Below, piece after piece: positions 38,026-50,248 of a stretch of DNA of 64,000 nt. The position numbers were made by a program, and so were the translations under genes. The stretch covers positions 53,376,116 to 53,440,115 of the forward strand of contig CM072919.1 in the NCBI GenBank assembly GCA_037013685.1. Direction: 5' to 3'. Positions within the stretch are counted from its first letter, which is position 1; the number at the start of each line of letters is the position of its first letter. Source of the stretch: Acridotheres tristis. Its lineage: Eukaryota; Chordata; Aves; Passeriformes; Sturnidae. The notes beneath the pieces were generated by a model. That model worked only from the letters and a program-made list of their open reading frames with translations, had not been told where the DNA came from and did no database searches.

Positions 38026-39865
38026 CAGAACCATGGAATCACAGAATCACTAGGTTGGAAGAGACCTCCAAGATCACTGAGTTCAACCCACGCCCCAACA
38101 CCTCAACTAAACCATGGCACCCAGTGCCACTCCAGTCTTTTCTTAAACACATCCAGGGATGGTGACTCCATGACCTCCCCAGACCATTTCAGTACTATAT
38201 CACTCTTTCCCTAAAAAACCTTTTCGTAATATCCAACCTGTGTCTCCCTTGGCACAGTTTGAGGAGACTGCGTCCTCTGGTTCTGTCAGTTGCTACTGGA
38301 GAAAGAGACCAACCCCACCTGACCACAACCACCTTCCAGGGAGCTGTAGAGAGTGATAAGGTCACCTCTGAGTCTCCTTTTCTCCAGGCTAAACAACCCC
38401 AGCTCCCTCAGCTGTTCCTCACAGGGCTTGTGTTCCAAACCCCTCACCAGCCTCGTTGTCTCCTCTGGACACACTCAAGTGTCTCAAGGTCCTTCCTAAA
38501 CTGAGGGGACAGAACTGGACACAGCACTCAGGGTGTGACCTCATCAGTGCTGAGTACAGGGGAAGAATGATCTCCCTGCTCCTGCTGGCCACACTGCTCC
38601 TGACACAGGCCAGGATGCCAGTGGCCTTCTTGGCCACCAGGGCACACTGCTGGCTCATGCTCAGCTGGCTGTGGGCCAGCACCCCCAGGTCCCTTTCTGC
38701 CTGGGCACTGTCCAGCCACACCAGCCCCAGCCTGTAACGCTGCAGGGGGTTATTGTGGCCAAAATGCAGGACTCAGCACCTGAACTTACTAAACGTCATC
38801 CCATTGGACTCTGCCCATCCATCCAACCATTCCAGGTCTCTCTGCAGAGCACTCCTACCTTCCAAGCGATCAGCACATGTTCCCAGCTTAGTGTCATCTG
38901 CAAATTTACTAATGAAAGACTCAATCCCTTCATCCATGTAATCAATAAAAATATTGAACTGAACTGGCCCCAGCACAGACCCCTCAGGGACACCACTGGT
39001 GATGATCCCCAGCTGGATGCAGCTCCATTCACCACTCTGTGGGCCTGGCCATCCAGCCAGTTCTTACCCCAGCACAGAGTGCTCCTGTCCAAGCCATGAG
39101 CTGCAGCTTTTCCAGGAGTGTGCTGTGGGAGACAGTGTCAAAGGCTTTGCTGGAGTCCAGGTACAACATTCACAGCCTTTCCTGCATCCACCAGGCAGGT
39201 CACCTGGTCATAAAAAGAAATCAGGTTGGTCAAACACGACCTGCCCCTCCTAAACCCAGGCTGGCTGGGTCTGATACCCCAGCCATCCTGCAAGTGCTGT
39301 GTGATGACACTCAGTATAAACTGTTCCATTATCTTGCCAGGTACTGAGGTCAGGCTAACTGGCCTGTAATTACCAGGATCCTCCTTCCCACCGTTTTATT
39401 GAATGGGAGTCACATTGGCCAACTTCCAGTCATCTGGAACCACCCCAGTGAGCCAGGACCGTTGGTAAATGATGGAGAGTGTCTTAGCAAACTCATCTGC
39501 CAGCTCCTTCATCATCCTGGGGTGGATCCCATATGATCTCATAGATTTATGAATATCCAAGCATCTCAGCAGTTCTTTGACTGCTTCCTCCTGGATATCA
39601 GGGGGACCATTTTACTGCCTGACACGTTCTGCCAACCCAGGAGGACAGTTGTCCTGGGGACAAGCTGTCTTCTCACTAAAGATTGAGGCAAAGAAAGCAT
39701 TAAGATCTTCCACCTTCTCCTCATCTGCTGTTGGTAAGTCCTCACATCAGTGTCTTTCTTCTCAAATACTTGGGATTCCTTGATTCCCTACCTATAATTT
39801 TACCCTTGTTAACCTTGTTGCTTATTTTCTGCAGACATTTACATAGCTTTTTGTTACGCCAACAG
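38026..39865 (-). mobile_element. CR1 LINE, long 5'-truncated copy (about 1.8 kb)
   Basis: The best-preserved CR1 of the window. The left end is the 3' terminus (CCATGGAATCACAGAATCAC, then GGTTGGAAGAGACCTCCAAG). Rightward, in complement, come the UTR, the ORF2 C-terminus and the reverse-transcriptase domain. Conserved plus-strand wording such as TGGCCACCAGGGCACACTGCTG and GTGTCATCTGCAAATTTACT is typical. Similarity fades around 39860. Several frames are needed to read the protein, so it cannot be active. It is still longer than most CR1 copies, which usually keep only the last few hundred bases. Confidence 0.93.
38286..39329 (-). pseudogene. CR1 ORF2 reverse transcriptase, broken by frameshifts
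   Basis: Pieces of the LINE reverse transcriptase in order on the minus strand: 39138-39329 has a QPGFRRGRSCLTNLISFYD block (RT motif around the conserved GF...G region); 38773-38976 has the catalytic FADDTKLG (FADD codons at 38893-38904) and a [14 protein letters not shown] block; 38419-38721 has [20 protein letters not shown] and [19 protein letters not shown]; and 38286-38474 has [20 protein letters not shown]. These lie in different frames separated by indels and stops. It is a LINE remnant and not a host gene. Confidence 0.9.
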
Positions 39866-42800
39866 CTTCATCAGCACCCTTAGCTGAGGTTATGCAGCCA
39901 GTGGGAAGCAAAGCTGAGCCTTGAGTCCCTTGAGCATCAGCAGCCAAGTCCTGGAGGTAGGGGAGGGTGACACAGAGGAAGGTGCAGTGCCCTCTGTGGC
40001 ACTGTCACACTTACCTATCTGTTTTATACCTTGTTGGAAGACGTTCAGCCTCACACTTCAGATACTCTTAAACACTTTAAGTTAGGCTATGCATGCATTG
40101 ACTCCATGGCATCACAACTGAGGCCTGAAGTTATTAAAAGGGTAAAGAGCAGAAAATTTAATAGAAACTTAAAGCACCTGAGCAACTGAACAATATGTTC
40201 CTTTACAGGTCATAATCCTCTGCAGACTCAGTGGAAGAAGGAATAAAAAGGGGATTTGTGTCTTAAGAACACAGTACGTATATTTTCAGTACATATATCC
40301 ACACTTAGCAATGCCTTCCCTGTGCAATAGTGCTGAATGCAATGTGACTGTTCATGTGAGCAGGTCCTGGCTTACGTGACAGCAACCTTTGGTGTTTTGC
40401 TCTTAACAGTCTGTTTCCTGAGGCATTGACATTTAATCCATGATCTTGAATCATAACATCTTCTGATCAGCATAAAAATCTCTTTATGCAGAAGTATTGC
40501 CATTTCCATTTCCATCTAGGTGCTTCCTCTAGCCTTTGGAAAGCTAGGATATGCTGATGACTATGACAACGGTCTCCAGCTGGGGTTTGTAAGGTATCCA
40601 TTCTCCAGCAATAGCGTGCCTGGTATCTGATCTTTCAGCCCTAAAACAGCTTAAGCTTTGCAAATAAGGGAAAACTTAAAAGCTGTAGTTGGACAATAAT
40701 GGAAGAAATTTACTGAAAGGTCAAATAGCAAACACATTGTTAAGATGACATTTAATGATGAAAATTTTCCTTGACAGTGCTGCCACTTGCCTGTGATTCT
40801 GACTGATCAGTACCTGTAAGGCTGTCACGTCCTGGAGAGTTTTAGATCTGTGTCTTTTCTGCTTTTTAATCTAATGATGAGTACAGGAGCCACCCCTGAC
40901 AATTATTTTAGGCAATCTTTTTTCCCCCAGTGTATACAGAAACACCTTCTCCTCATCCCTCTCTATCTGGTGGTTTAACAGACCCTTATCTCTAATGACC
41001 AGTTCTAGGGGTGCTACATGCTAAGAAAGAGCTTGGGTCATATTTTATTTTCTTTCCATTAATATCTTTTAATCAATGTTTCCATTGAATATCCAAACTA
41101 GAGCACTGATAGCTCCAAGCTTAAACACTGTTTTCAATTTGCCAAGTCTTTTAAGGCACAGTGTTAAAACTTTACAAGTCATATATTCAAGAAGTTATTA
41201 ACCAGATAATAAACATATGTTTTGCTAGCCTGAAAATCAGTTCACTAACAGCACCACAGAAAGAGTAATCACAATCTCTCAGCATCATAGAAAGTTACCA
41301 TGATCTCTTGGTCTAAATGAATGATAGAACTGGAAAATGCATTAGCTTGTTTGGTTAGTGCTTCTTAAACCCCACTGCAGCTACATATCCCCAAAGGAGC
41401 ATAGTCACACTAATACTGCCCCAATATTAAAGAATGTAAATGCTGTACTATTAGTTTTCATCATTTTCAACTAAAGTACAACTGCCTGCATTACCTGACA
41501 TGTTTCCCCAAAGCAGAATTTCAACAGCCATTACAGAAGCTGGTGCATCCCCTGGAGCTCCAATTTAATGCCTTCAAACCACAGGCTTAGTTGTTCAAGT
41601 TTTATAGTTTAAAATTTATTCTAAAATTTATTTTATAGTTGAAAATTTATTTTATTTTAAACTCTCCAGAATGCCCTCCAGCCAGTTAATAAATGACAGA
41701 ATAGGCTTGTTTTCTTCCAGCGAAATTGAACCAGAGAGGTAATAGAGTAGCACAACCACACCACACAGAATGAGCAACCAAACAACTCGAAGAGACACAG
41801 TACAGGAATCCTGAGTCATTTTACATCCATTAAAAGTTCTCACTAGGCTCATTAAAATGCTTTGCGTATATTATGTTGGTTGTGTACAAAGTTTATGTAT
41901 TTGTATGAGAGAGAAAGCAAACCAAACTGAGCTAAAGAACAGGAAAGGGTTTAGCTATTGCAGCATGGCAAGCAACTGCAGCAGTGAGTACAGTGGGTGA
42001 GTGCTAAGTATTAATACCCACACTGTAACTATTGTGTGCCACTCCTTTGTCTCCCAGCATCATTAAGTGCTTTGCCAAAGTAAGCATAATTGTTTCCACT
42101 CCTAGCAGAATACCTGCAGAGAAAGATGACACTTTGCCTTTGGCAAAGGGGAGTAACCCTGGCACATATGCCTGCCTCTCTCAACAAGCTGTTGTGCCAT
42201 CAACCCAAAAGCTCCAAAACAAAAGGTTTTTTATTTTCCTGTCCAACCTGCTTTCTTCCCAAAGAACAAGCCTCATTTCAGAAATAGGCATTTCACAAAA
42301 GCTATTCTGAGATGCTTTCATACCAATGTAAGGCTCTGTCCCCTTTATTGACTGGACCCTGTATCAAAATGTGTGCATGGGTATGAGCCTGAGGAGCTGT
42401 TCAAACAAAAATGCTTGCAGGTCTGCAGGTACAAGATCCAGATCTAGCTAGCAAAAGATTGGCAGGCAGCAGCAAAATGAAGGACATAGCATATTTTTTG
42501 CAACCTCTGGAAGGTGAAGATGAATCTTTTGCTGGATGCAAAGACTGAAAACTGAGTAAGAAAATAAGGCAGGGAAGTACTAGGGTCAGGAGATGGCTTT
42601 CATGGAGCTGTTTTAAACAAACTGTAGGGAATTAAACATTTATAATATGTCAATTTCTATTCTTTTAGAATTGCAATTTAGACAAATAATAAAAGAGACA
42701 ATGTATAAGAGCTTCAGTGTATGAGTGCCTCTTCTGCTAAGCTATTTGACTTTAAAATAGCTAGGTTTGCATGTTTGAAAAATTCCAAGTTACAGTACAA

Positions 42801-44044
42801 TAGAACTCCATTTTTACTAAAAAAGAGGACTTTGTCACCTCCTGCCACTTCATCTATCTGCTCTCTGTTATGACAACCCAGCTCTTCCATAGGTCCTTAA
42901 CTCATATGGAGAGCTGCCTCTGACAGATGATCAGGCTGAAGATCTGGCAGAGATCCGGAAGCACAGGAGCTCATAACAGTTGTGTATGACACAAACTGAC
43001 AAGGTGGCAAATAACCAAGAGGAGTCTTTGATATACTGGCACACATATATAAAATATATAAATTCATAATACATACAAATAATATAAATGAAGTTTGTGT
43101 ATACACACAGAAATACATATGCATATTTGCTTAGGCAACCTGGATTGTTTGGAGAATTTGGACTAGTTATGCAAAATAGATTTCTATGTGACTATTTAGT
43201 ACATGGCCATGGTGACAAAAGGAAGTCCTGAAAGTCATGCCTACAAATGCATGGCCTGCAGTGTGGGTAGCAGTGTGATAAATAGGAGTCTCAGCCCAAT
43301 AGGAATGATTCTGTTGATGTAGAGACAAATCAGATTATTATAGTTCTTGAACAGACAAAAAAGAAAAGTGGGAAACAGCTGAAAGTGTGAATTTCCCTCT
43401 GACCATAACGTCTATGAGCTGGATACGGGTCATCTGGACAGTTTTGAAGGTCATGCACTCAACACTCAGGCATGCACACACACAAACTACAGACGTGGAA
43501 AGGGTAGAGAAGAGAGACAGACAATGATGGGGTGGAAGAAGTATTTATAGCAAGAATTTAGAGCTCTCTCCTTAAAATCTGTAATGGTTTTAAGTTACAG
43601 AGGAACAGAAATTTTGAGAAAAAGCTTAATTGTAGTCTACTAATACCTCCATGGAAATAAAACACTGGGTTTTCAAAAGCCTTTTATTTCAGCAAGAAAG
43701 ACCCAGAAGGGACCAGTGTCTAGTTACAGGCTAAAGCCAGAAATGTTGAAATGATAAGGATGACTCATTTTTTGCTGATTTTTAGCTGCTGGAGAAAAAT
43801 ATCAAAGCAATCAAAGCCCTTTGCACTTTTTAACATTATTTTGGGTTTTTCAATCCAACAAGAGTTTTTCCCCCTTTTGTCCTTCCAGTTCTCTTCCCTC
43901 ATGCCCTGGAGAGAACTGAGCAAGCAGCCAGGTGGGGGTTTGGCAGCTTGAATCAACCCACCTGACACTGCCATAGAAGCTGACGTAATATAGGGGACTG
44001 TTTTGGCACAACTCTGTTGGCCATCTGAGTCCTTGGAAAGACAC
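39866..44044. other. Non-coding unique sequence
   Basis: No gene or transposon recognised. It has an imperfect direct repeat of 21 bp (41600-41620 and 41631-41651) and an AT-rich (TATA)-type stretch near 43045-43090. Confidence 0.5.
41600..41651. repeat. Imperfect 21-bp direct repeat
   Basis: Two AT-rich copies (41600-41620 and 41631-41651, offset 31 bp) that differ at one base. Confidence 0.85.
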
Positions 44045-44640
44045 TCATAGAATCATAAAATCATTTAGATTGTAAGATGTGGGAATGCAGCTAGAGAGCG
44101 GAACTGCAAGCCCTGCTCAGCTTGTCACAACCGACAGGGATGTGTTAGCCATAGTAAGCTGCAAGCCTTGGTAAGAGTAAGAGGGATTTTAAGGAATAGA
44201 AGATATATGAAAGTGCTTGGTACGAGGTGCTGAACTTGCAATATTATAGAATATCACATGATGTACCTGGTCAGCTTACAGCAAAGCATAGACTGAGCAA
44301 TGTTTTTTAGTTACGAATAAGCAATATACCTCAGTAATGCGAATATTGTTGGTGTGCTATTTTTGGCAATAGTTGAAAAAGGTATGTAAACTTTGCTTTG
44401 TGTACCAATAAATGGCTTTATGCATGCAATTCATGAAGACCCAGTCTCTTCATTTCCACTGCCATCAGGAAGAGACCTCCCAGACCAAGTTCAATTATTA
44501 ACCTAGGATGGCCAAATACACCTCTCAGCCATATCCCTAAGTGCCATATCTCTACGTGTTTTAAATACCTCCATGGATGGTGACTTAAGTCTGGCACCCT
44601 GTTCCAATTCTTGACAAAAATCTTGTCATAAGGATATGCC
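44045..44640 (-). mobile_element. CR1 LINE fragment split by an LTR insertion
   Basis: The left piece (44045-44077) has the 3'-terminal CATAGAATCATAAAATCATTTAG. The right piece (44468 to about 44640) resumes with GGAAGAGACCTCCCAGACC and continues through CCTCCATGGATGGTGAC and CCTGTTCCAATTC, the usual next part of the complemented 3' UTR. The two pieces join into one ordinary CR1 3' end once the LTR is removed. It is therefore older than the LTR. Confidence 0.88.
44078..44467 (+). mobile_element. Solo LTR, 390 bp, nested in CR1
   Basis: Begins TGTGGGAATG and ends CCATCA (5'-TG...CA-3'). It is flanked by six-base direct repeats GTAAGA (44072-44077) and GGAAGA (44468-44473) with one mismatch. 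A polyadenylation signal AATAAA lies at 44407-44412, giving the plus orientation and a short U5 of about 40 bp. No obvious strong TATA box was seen. A six-base target duplication suits class II (alpha/beta-like) avian retroviruses; this class assignment is inference. No internal retroviral genes remain, so it formed by LTR-LTR recombination. Confidence 0.88.
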
Positions 44641-45184
44641 ATTGCAACTCTATCCAAGTCTGGGCTGCTGCTCTAGGTCAGATCCACCTTGTAGCAGATA
44701 AGCACACTGGCAAATTTCTGTCATCTTCTAGCTCTAAACAAGGTAACCATTTCTTTTAAAGGTGAAAAAACAGACCTTGGAAACATCAGCTGTGTTCTTA
44801 CAGCCCACTTGGAACAACCAATTAATAGAGGTGGCTAACTCTGATTCTATTAGAAATGTGGATAGAACTGTTAGGAATTTTGGACAAATTTTCTTCAAGC
44901 TATGTAGTGAATAGATGCACTTAAAAAAAAGATCTGCTAATAAAGCCCAACCAGGTCAACTTCCTGAAGGACAGTTGTCACTCACTTGGGGACTGATGGG
45001 GTCATGCTCATTTCTCTCCAGCCAAGTCCAAACTTGGACACTCAACGGTAGCTAACAAGAGGAAAGCAGACTCTTTCCATTGGTGCCCAGTGACAAGAGA
45101 AAGGACAATGAATACAAACTGGAGGTGCCCTCAGAACATCAGGAAACACATTTCTAATAAGAGCACTGGCTCTTTAATCCAGCA
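44641..45184. other. Short unique spacer
   Basis: Nothing recognised between the two CR1 fragments. Confidence 0.45.
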
Positions 45185-45360
45185 CTGGCACAGGGCTGTC
45201 CAGGCATCTTGTGGAGTCTTCCTCCTTGGAGATGTTCAAAAGCCACTTGTAGAGGGTCCTGGGTAACTGATTGTAGATGGCTCTGCTTGAGCAGAGTGTT
45301 TGGACCAGGTAACCTCCAGAGGTTTACCAACAGCAGCCATACAGTCATTCTGTAATTTTT
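45185..45360 (+). mobile_element. CR1 LINE, diverged 3' fragment
   Basis: Plus-strand match to the CR1 3' end: GTGGAGTCTTCCTCCTTGGA, GATGTTCAAAAGCC, CTGCTTGAGCAGAGTGTTTG, GACCAGGTAACCTCCAGAGG, then a decayed terminus CATTCTGTAATTTT. Divergence suggests an old insertion, of a different subfamily from the long copy. Confidence 0.85.
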
Positions 45361-46871
45361 AAGAGCAACCAGTGCCCAGAGAGGCTTACAAATATTACAG
45401 TTAGGTCTACAGCTGCTAATTCTCCCCCTCCTATCTGGGATGCCCTTAGTGATGGCAGCCAAAACTATAGCCTGGGAATGTAGTGAAGCTATGTGTGGGC
45501 TCAATTTACCTGGGCTTGGATTTATTGGCAACTAAACTGCCATAACAGGATTGATCATACACTGCTTTTTTGTATATTCTGGAGACTTCACTTCCGTTTA
45601 GCCATACTGCAGGTCTCCCATGTGCAGGACAAACTCCATGAAAACTGCAGAGTGACAGCCTGCCAGTGCTTGCTAGCAATTCCATTCGACAGCATGTAAG
45701 CACAAGATACTGAAAACAGAGTAACACAAGGGAGTAATGCTGCATCTCAGCATAGGCTCCCAGGCACTATCCTCCAAACAGGAAGTTGTGAAAACTGTGG
45801 GGTTTTGGGATGAACTCTACAGAGCTGCTTATTAAACAGAACAGATTAAATCAGGTATTGTTCTTAGTCCAACTTTTATTATGTTTACATAATGCTAAGT
45901 CAGGTGTGCTTGTTAATCACTTTCAATAGCATTAACTTTTTTAACATTGTACTTGTGTTGATACATAAAATATAATAATTTATTGAAATAAAAGGTCAGC
46001 TGAAAAATCATTGTCTCTTCCAAGCCTTCTCTGTTTGAGTTACAGGGTTATTCTCTTTACTGTAGGGATAATAAGGATTATATTTCACCGAAGGCTCCAG
46101 AATATTATCCATCTCATTCTTTTGTACCCCAGGAGAGGTTATTTCAGGTTTTGTGGATCCCTAAGGTTGAAGAAGGGAATCATGTTTCCAAGCCCAAATG
46201 CTCTGCGTGTGCAAGCACATTCTAAATGAAACAGAACAAAGGCAGGCCAGACTGATACTACCCCATATGTCATTGAGGTGCTACCTTGCTGCTTTTCTTC
46301 CCAAGCAAATCCCCAAACCCATTAATACAGAAGCAAATCAGACCTGCATATTTGTGATTTCCTTTGAAGCTTAAATTTTTGAGATATGTGCTGCCTTTGT
46401 TTACACTGTCACTTCTGATCTCTCTCAGATCTCCATGAGCTTTCTGCTCCTGAAATGGAGCTAGATCACCCCAGAAACCATGTGTAGGTCGAATCTTTGG
46501 TAAATACTCGCATGTCCATATCTTCAGGAGCACCTGATTCCTACCTGATGTGGAGTTCCTCATAGGTGGGATGGTTGTTGAGGGTGCAGAGACAGAGAAG
46601 ACATGCCAGCACTGTGTATGCCACAGGACAAAGAAGTCATTGCCATGGCTATTTTGTGTCTTCTAATTTTGTATGTTACAGCTCACATTCCCCAGAAGTT
46701 TTGTCCGGTATTTTACAGTAAACATAAAGGGCATACAACGTGATTTTGTCATTTTCTCAGGCATAGACACATATTACACAGGCAGAGAATCCAGGTGTTT
46801 TCCAAATTGACCTTGACTTCTCGCACCAGAAGAAGCCAAAGTCTGTCATCACCAAAACTTAGAAGTGACAA
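45361..46871. other. Non-coding unique sequence
   Basis: No gene or transposon recognised. Confidence 0.45.
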
Positions 46872-46940
46872 TGTAATTCCAGGCTGGAAGGGACTCCAGG
46901 AGGTCAACAGGTTCAACCTTCTGCTCAAAGCAGTGCTATA
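46872..46940 (-). mobile_element. CR1 LINE, about 70-bp remnant
   Basis: The phrase GGCTGGAAGGGACTCCAGG, then AGGTCAACAGGTTCAACC and CTGCTCAAAGCAG, is the complement of a CR1 3' UTR start. The terminal octamers are lost. Very short, so boundaries are approximate. Confidence 0.7.
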
Positions 46941-49579
46941 TTTCTTGAAAGCATAATGGACACCAAAGTCAGTGCTCAAATCAAATTCTTCCCAGAAAAT
47001 GGAGGCAGTGATTAAACCTATCAGCCCCGCATTAGAAACAGATTAAGGTGACAGAGCTTGCAGCGCACAGGCAAGAGCAGCCCCCAGATTCCCTCGGTAT
47101 CAGCTGCAGCTGACAAGGAGAACCAACCACGAAGAAGTAGAGATCTAGGCTTTGCCCAAGATCCCCATGCACTGCAGTGGGTGAAGTAATTTGTGGCCCA
47201 GCTGTCCACCTCTTTTTCCCTTGGTCTGAAGAACAGTGATACATGATATGCTCTTTCACAGGGTACTTTCAGATCTGAAGCTGATCTAAATGAGTTTAAA
47301 GCTTGATATAAAGCTAGTTTGGGGATTACTCAGAAAAATGGCATGGGTGAAGGATCAAAGTAAGCTGTTGACTTGCTTGTTTTGGAAGCATCTCTTTTCT
47401 CCAATAAAAACTAAATGGCTTTTCATTTAGAAACCTTACGTCTTATGTGATTCTTGAGCACCCAGTAAGGAAACGGTAAGTAGAGAGCGGTCAGATCTGG
47501 AATAATACAATACATGAGTTTCAAAGTATTTCTATGATATAGTAATTTCTATTTCTACTATCAGGAGATTGGATTATTATTACTGAACTCCTTCTTAGAA
47601 AGCTGAAAGGTTCTTTTCCATAGAGAGAGAATATCTCCATATAAAAAGATATATATCAGTATTTAATTCCAGGTGGTTATTCAGAATTTTTGGGCCTGTT
47701 TCTTTTTTTTATTTACAAGTAAAATTTTATTTACACCTCTGATTCACACAAAAGAGGTATGCAACACAATCTCTACATTTCAGCAACCAATCTCACAACA
47801 AAAGCATTTTCCAGTAAATGCCTAGACCATTCTTCTTTCCAACAGTATAGTAATAAGAATTACAGAGGCATGTGGAAAACTGAAAAGAAGGGAGGTAAAA
47901 AGTTGGAGTAGTTGTCAAAACTCATTTGATACCTCAAAAGGATTGTATTCAAATTAATGTGTATGGGGGAAATTACAGTAATCATTATCTCTGTGAATAG
48001 TTTCTAAATATAATGATAAAAATACTGTAAGAACAATCTGCTGAGAGGAAAATGAAGTGTTTGTCTTTTTCCTTACTCCCCATTTTTTTCTTTGAAACTT
48101 TGGTCCTCTTGCTGTTACCTGTAAAAACAACCCTTTGGTGTTGTTTCTAACCTCCTACTCTTTTGAAGTTCTAATTTTACATCATTCTTGGTGAAGCTTG
48201 TAGCATGCTTTGACGATTCATCAGCAAATATATAGGAGTCCATAAATGTTGAAGAGTGAAAATCTAACAGTCCAGTGCTTGGCAGGACATGCCAAGGATG
48301 TCCAGTTGATTTTAAATAGTCAGGAAGAGGCACTGCACCATCACGCGGTTGTTTTCCTTCCTTCCCCAAAATCCCAGGGTTTTCCCAGCCTAACCTGGGC
48401 AGGAGAAAGTCCAGGAAAATTTTTAAAGGCAAGTCTGAGGAGGCAAATTTGGTTGGTTTGTAAAAAATGGGTGGAGACAAGGGAAAGGAAACTGAAACCG
48501 TTTTGAAGTAATGGCAACCTCGCCTGCAAAGGAGTGCAGAGATACGTGATATACTGTGATTATTGGCGTTTAGAAGCTTCCTTTTCAGATTACAACATTT
48601 TTTCACTCGTTTCGGAAACAGTATTACATTACAGGTGTTACAACTTTTCTTCAGAATCAAACTGGCCAGGGAACTGTAAATCTAAATCATGGCTGCCCTC
48701 AGGAAACCTACCAAGCTGTAAACATAATGAAATGAGTGAGATGAAAGTATCTGAGTGAGAAAATTAATTTTAGGCATTCCACTGAAGTCTATTTAGTTTT
48801 TACAGTCTGGCCTGGCATCTACAAGTAACAGCTGGGGAGGACATATTAATTCCCAGTGACTAATGCTGGGAAGATTACCTTAAGCTTGAAAGCTTTACAT
48901 AGGGGTCCAAGAGGGAAGAGAAAACTTGTTCCCTCGAATTTATCTTATTTTTTTCCATGCTGGAAAGTCATGGTATTCTACCATAAATGTTAAGCTTTCC
49001 AACTTCTGAAGCTTATTTGTTCAAACTGATGAAGTTTCTGATTAGGAATTTATGTAGAAAAATGTTTCAAAGTGCAGGCTGATCACAAGACTAACTTGTC
49101 AGTATCTTACATGTTTTTCAGCATATTTTCTTCTTTTGCACTTTTGCTTGCTTTCAGAGCAAGCTTCTCCATTCTTAAAGAGGTCTCTCTTCTCAGAGGA
49201 TTTTGCTTACAGCTCCAGCCCAGCAGGGGCAGGTGAACACAAGCCAACAATGTGGGAACAATTCAAACTGTTTTTTTTCATGTTCCTCCCTCTGAAGGTG
49301 ATTCCATTTAAGAAACAAAACCTTCTCAAGACACGAAAGGCTGTCATTCATCAACCTGTTTATACCCACCTCTACTCCATTATTTTTCATTTTCACACAC
49401 AGTTGCTTGTCATCTGGGCGCGATGAATGAAGCCAAAACACTGCAAGAACATTTCCTGTCCAGACTGTAAAAGAGTATGAGTCTCATGTTAGCTCATTCT
49501 CATAACTTCCAGAGCACTTGTTCAGATTTTGGAGAATGGAAGAGCACCCAAGGAGCACCCAATTGCTAGCTATGCCATT
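46941..49579. other. Non-coding unique sequence
   Basis: No transposon recognised. A 181-codon open frame on the minus strand (48115-48660) has no similarity I recognise; a frame of this length is not surprising by chance in 64 kb. Confidence 0.45.
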
Positions 49580-49958
49580 TGTCACTGTTGTATTGCGTTA
49601 TTTTATTGTTATTAGATGGTTTGTTCTATTGTTTGTACCCCCCCCCCGTTATAATTCAGTTGCCCTAATTCCCGCCTTCCCTTGATCAATCAACCCAAGC
49701 CCCAACCCACCTTCCAGAACCTTCCCTGTCCCTCACTCTAGTCCCTGCCCCGAAGACTGTCAATCCCTCCTAGCCCCCCCATCCTTCTAGTATCTTCTGT
49801 ATCAGTCATCCCCTTCTTAGCATATGATTTGATGTTACATGTATTTCCCCGCCTATGTTTCCCCCTATTCGTTGTATGTATAATCAGCCCTGCCTTATGT
49901 TACACCCCAAACTGTAGCCATTGGTGCTGTATTGTACCCTCCCGTGGGGGAGGGCCCC

Positions 49959-49966
49959 TATTTAAG
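49959..49966 (+). promoter_or_regulatory. LTR TATA-like box
   Basis: TATTTAAG in the U3 of the 657-bp LTR, 70 bp upstream of its AATAAA signal. The position is normal for a retroviral promoter. Activity cannot be judged. Confidence 0.75.
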
Positions 49967-50035
49967 TTGCTGTACACCTGTGTTCCCTGCCTTCTGCGGT
50001 TCCCTTCCCCCGATCCCGCTTGTTCTCTCTCCCTC

Positions 50036-50041
50036 AATAAA
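50036..50041 (+). terminator. LTR polyadenylation signal
   Basis: AATAAA in R of the 657-bp LTR. Confidence 0.75.
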
Positions 50042-50248
50042 TCCCGCTTCCCCGGAACCTCAGAAGGACTCTGTCTCGATCCTTTGCTCCTCCCCGGACA
50101 CGTGTACGGCCGTGAGGGTTCAGAGCCCTACCCACATTCCGGGTTCCCCTGAATCCTGGAAGTGGGCCACTCTCGGCACTGGTCTCGCCTTCAGGAGCTA
50201 GCTGGGCGAGTCGGTGCGGGGTGGAGAAGGCGGGCTGCGTCATGTCAC

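Larger units (their letters stand above)
49586..50242 (+). mobile_element. Solo LTR, 657 bp, with perfect target duplication
   Basis: Starts TGTTGTATTG and ends GCTGCGTCA, flanked by perfect six-base direct repeats TGTCAC (49580-49585 and 50243-50248). Promoter parts are visible: TATTTAAG at 49959-49966, then AATAAA at 50036-50041, implying a short R and a GC-rich U5 of about 200 bp (CTCTGTCTCGATCC onward). The U3 contains a run of C at about 49639-49647 and is C-rich. No gag, pol or env remnant and no second LTR are in the window. The intact promoter elements and undiverged target duplication suggest a rather recent insertion. Confidence 0.92.

Noticed and set aside
48115..48660. 181-codon open frame on the minus strand
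   Set aside because: No motif, signal peptide or similarity I recognise, and no neighbouring exon signals. A frame this long is plausible by chance in 64 kb.
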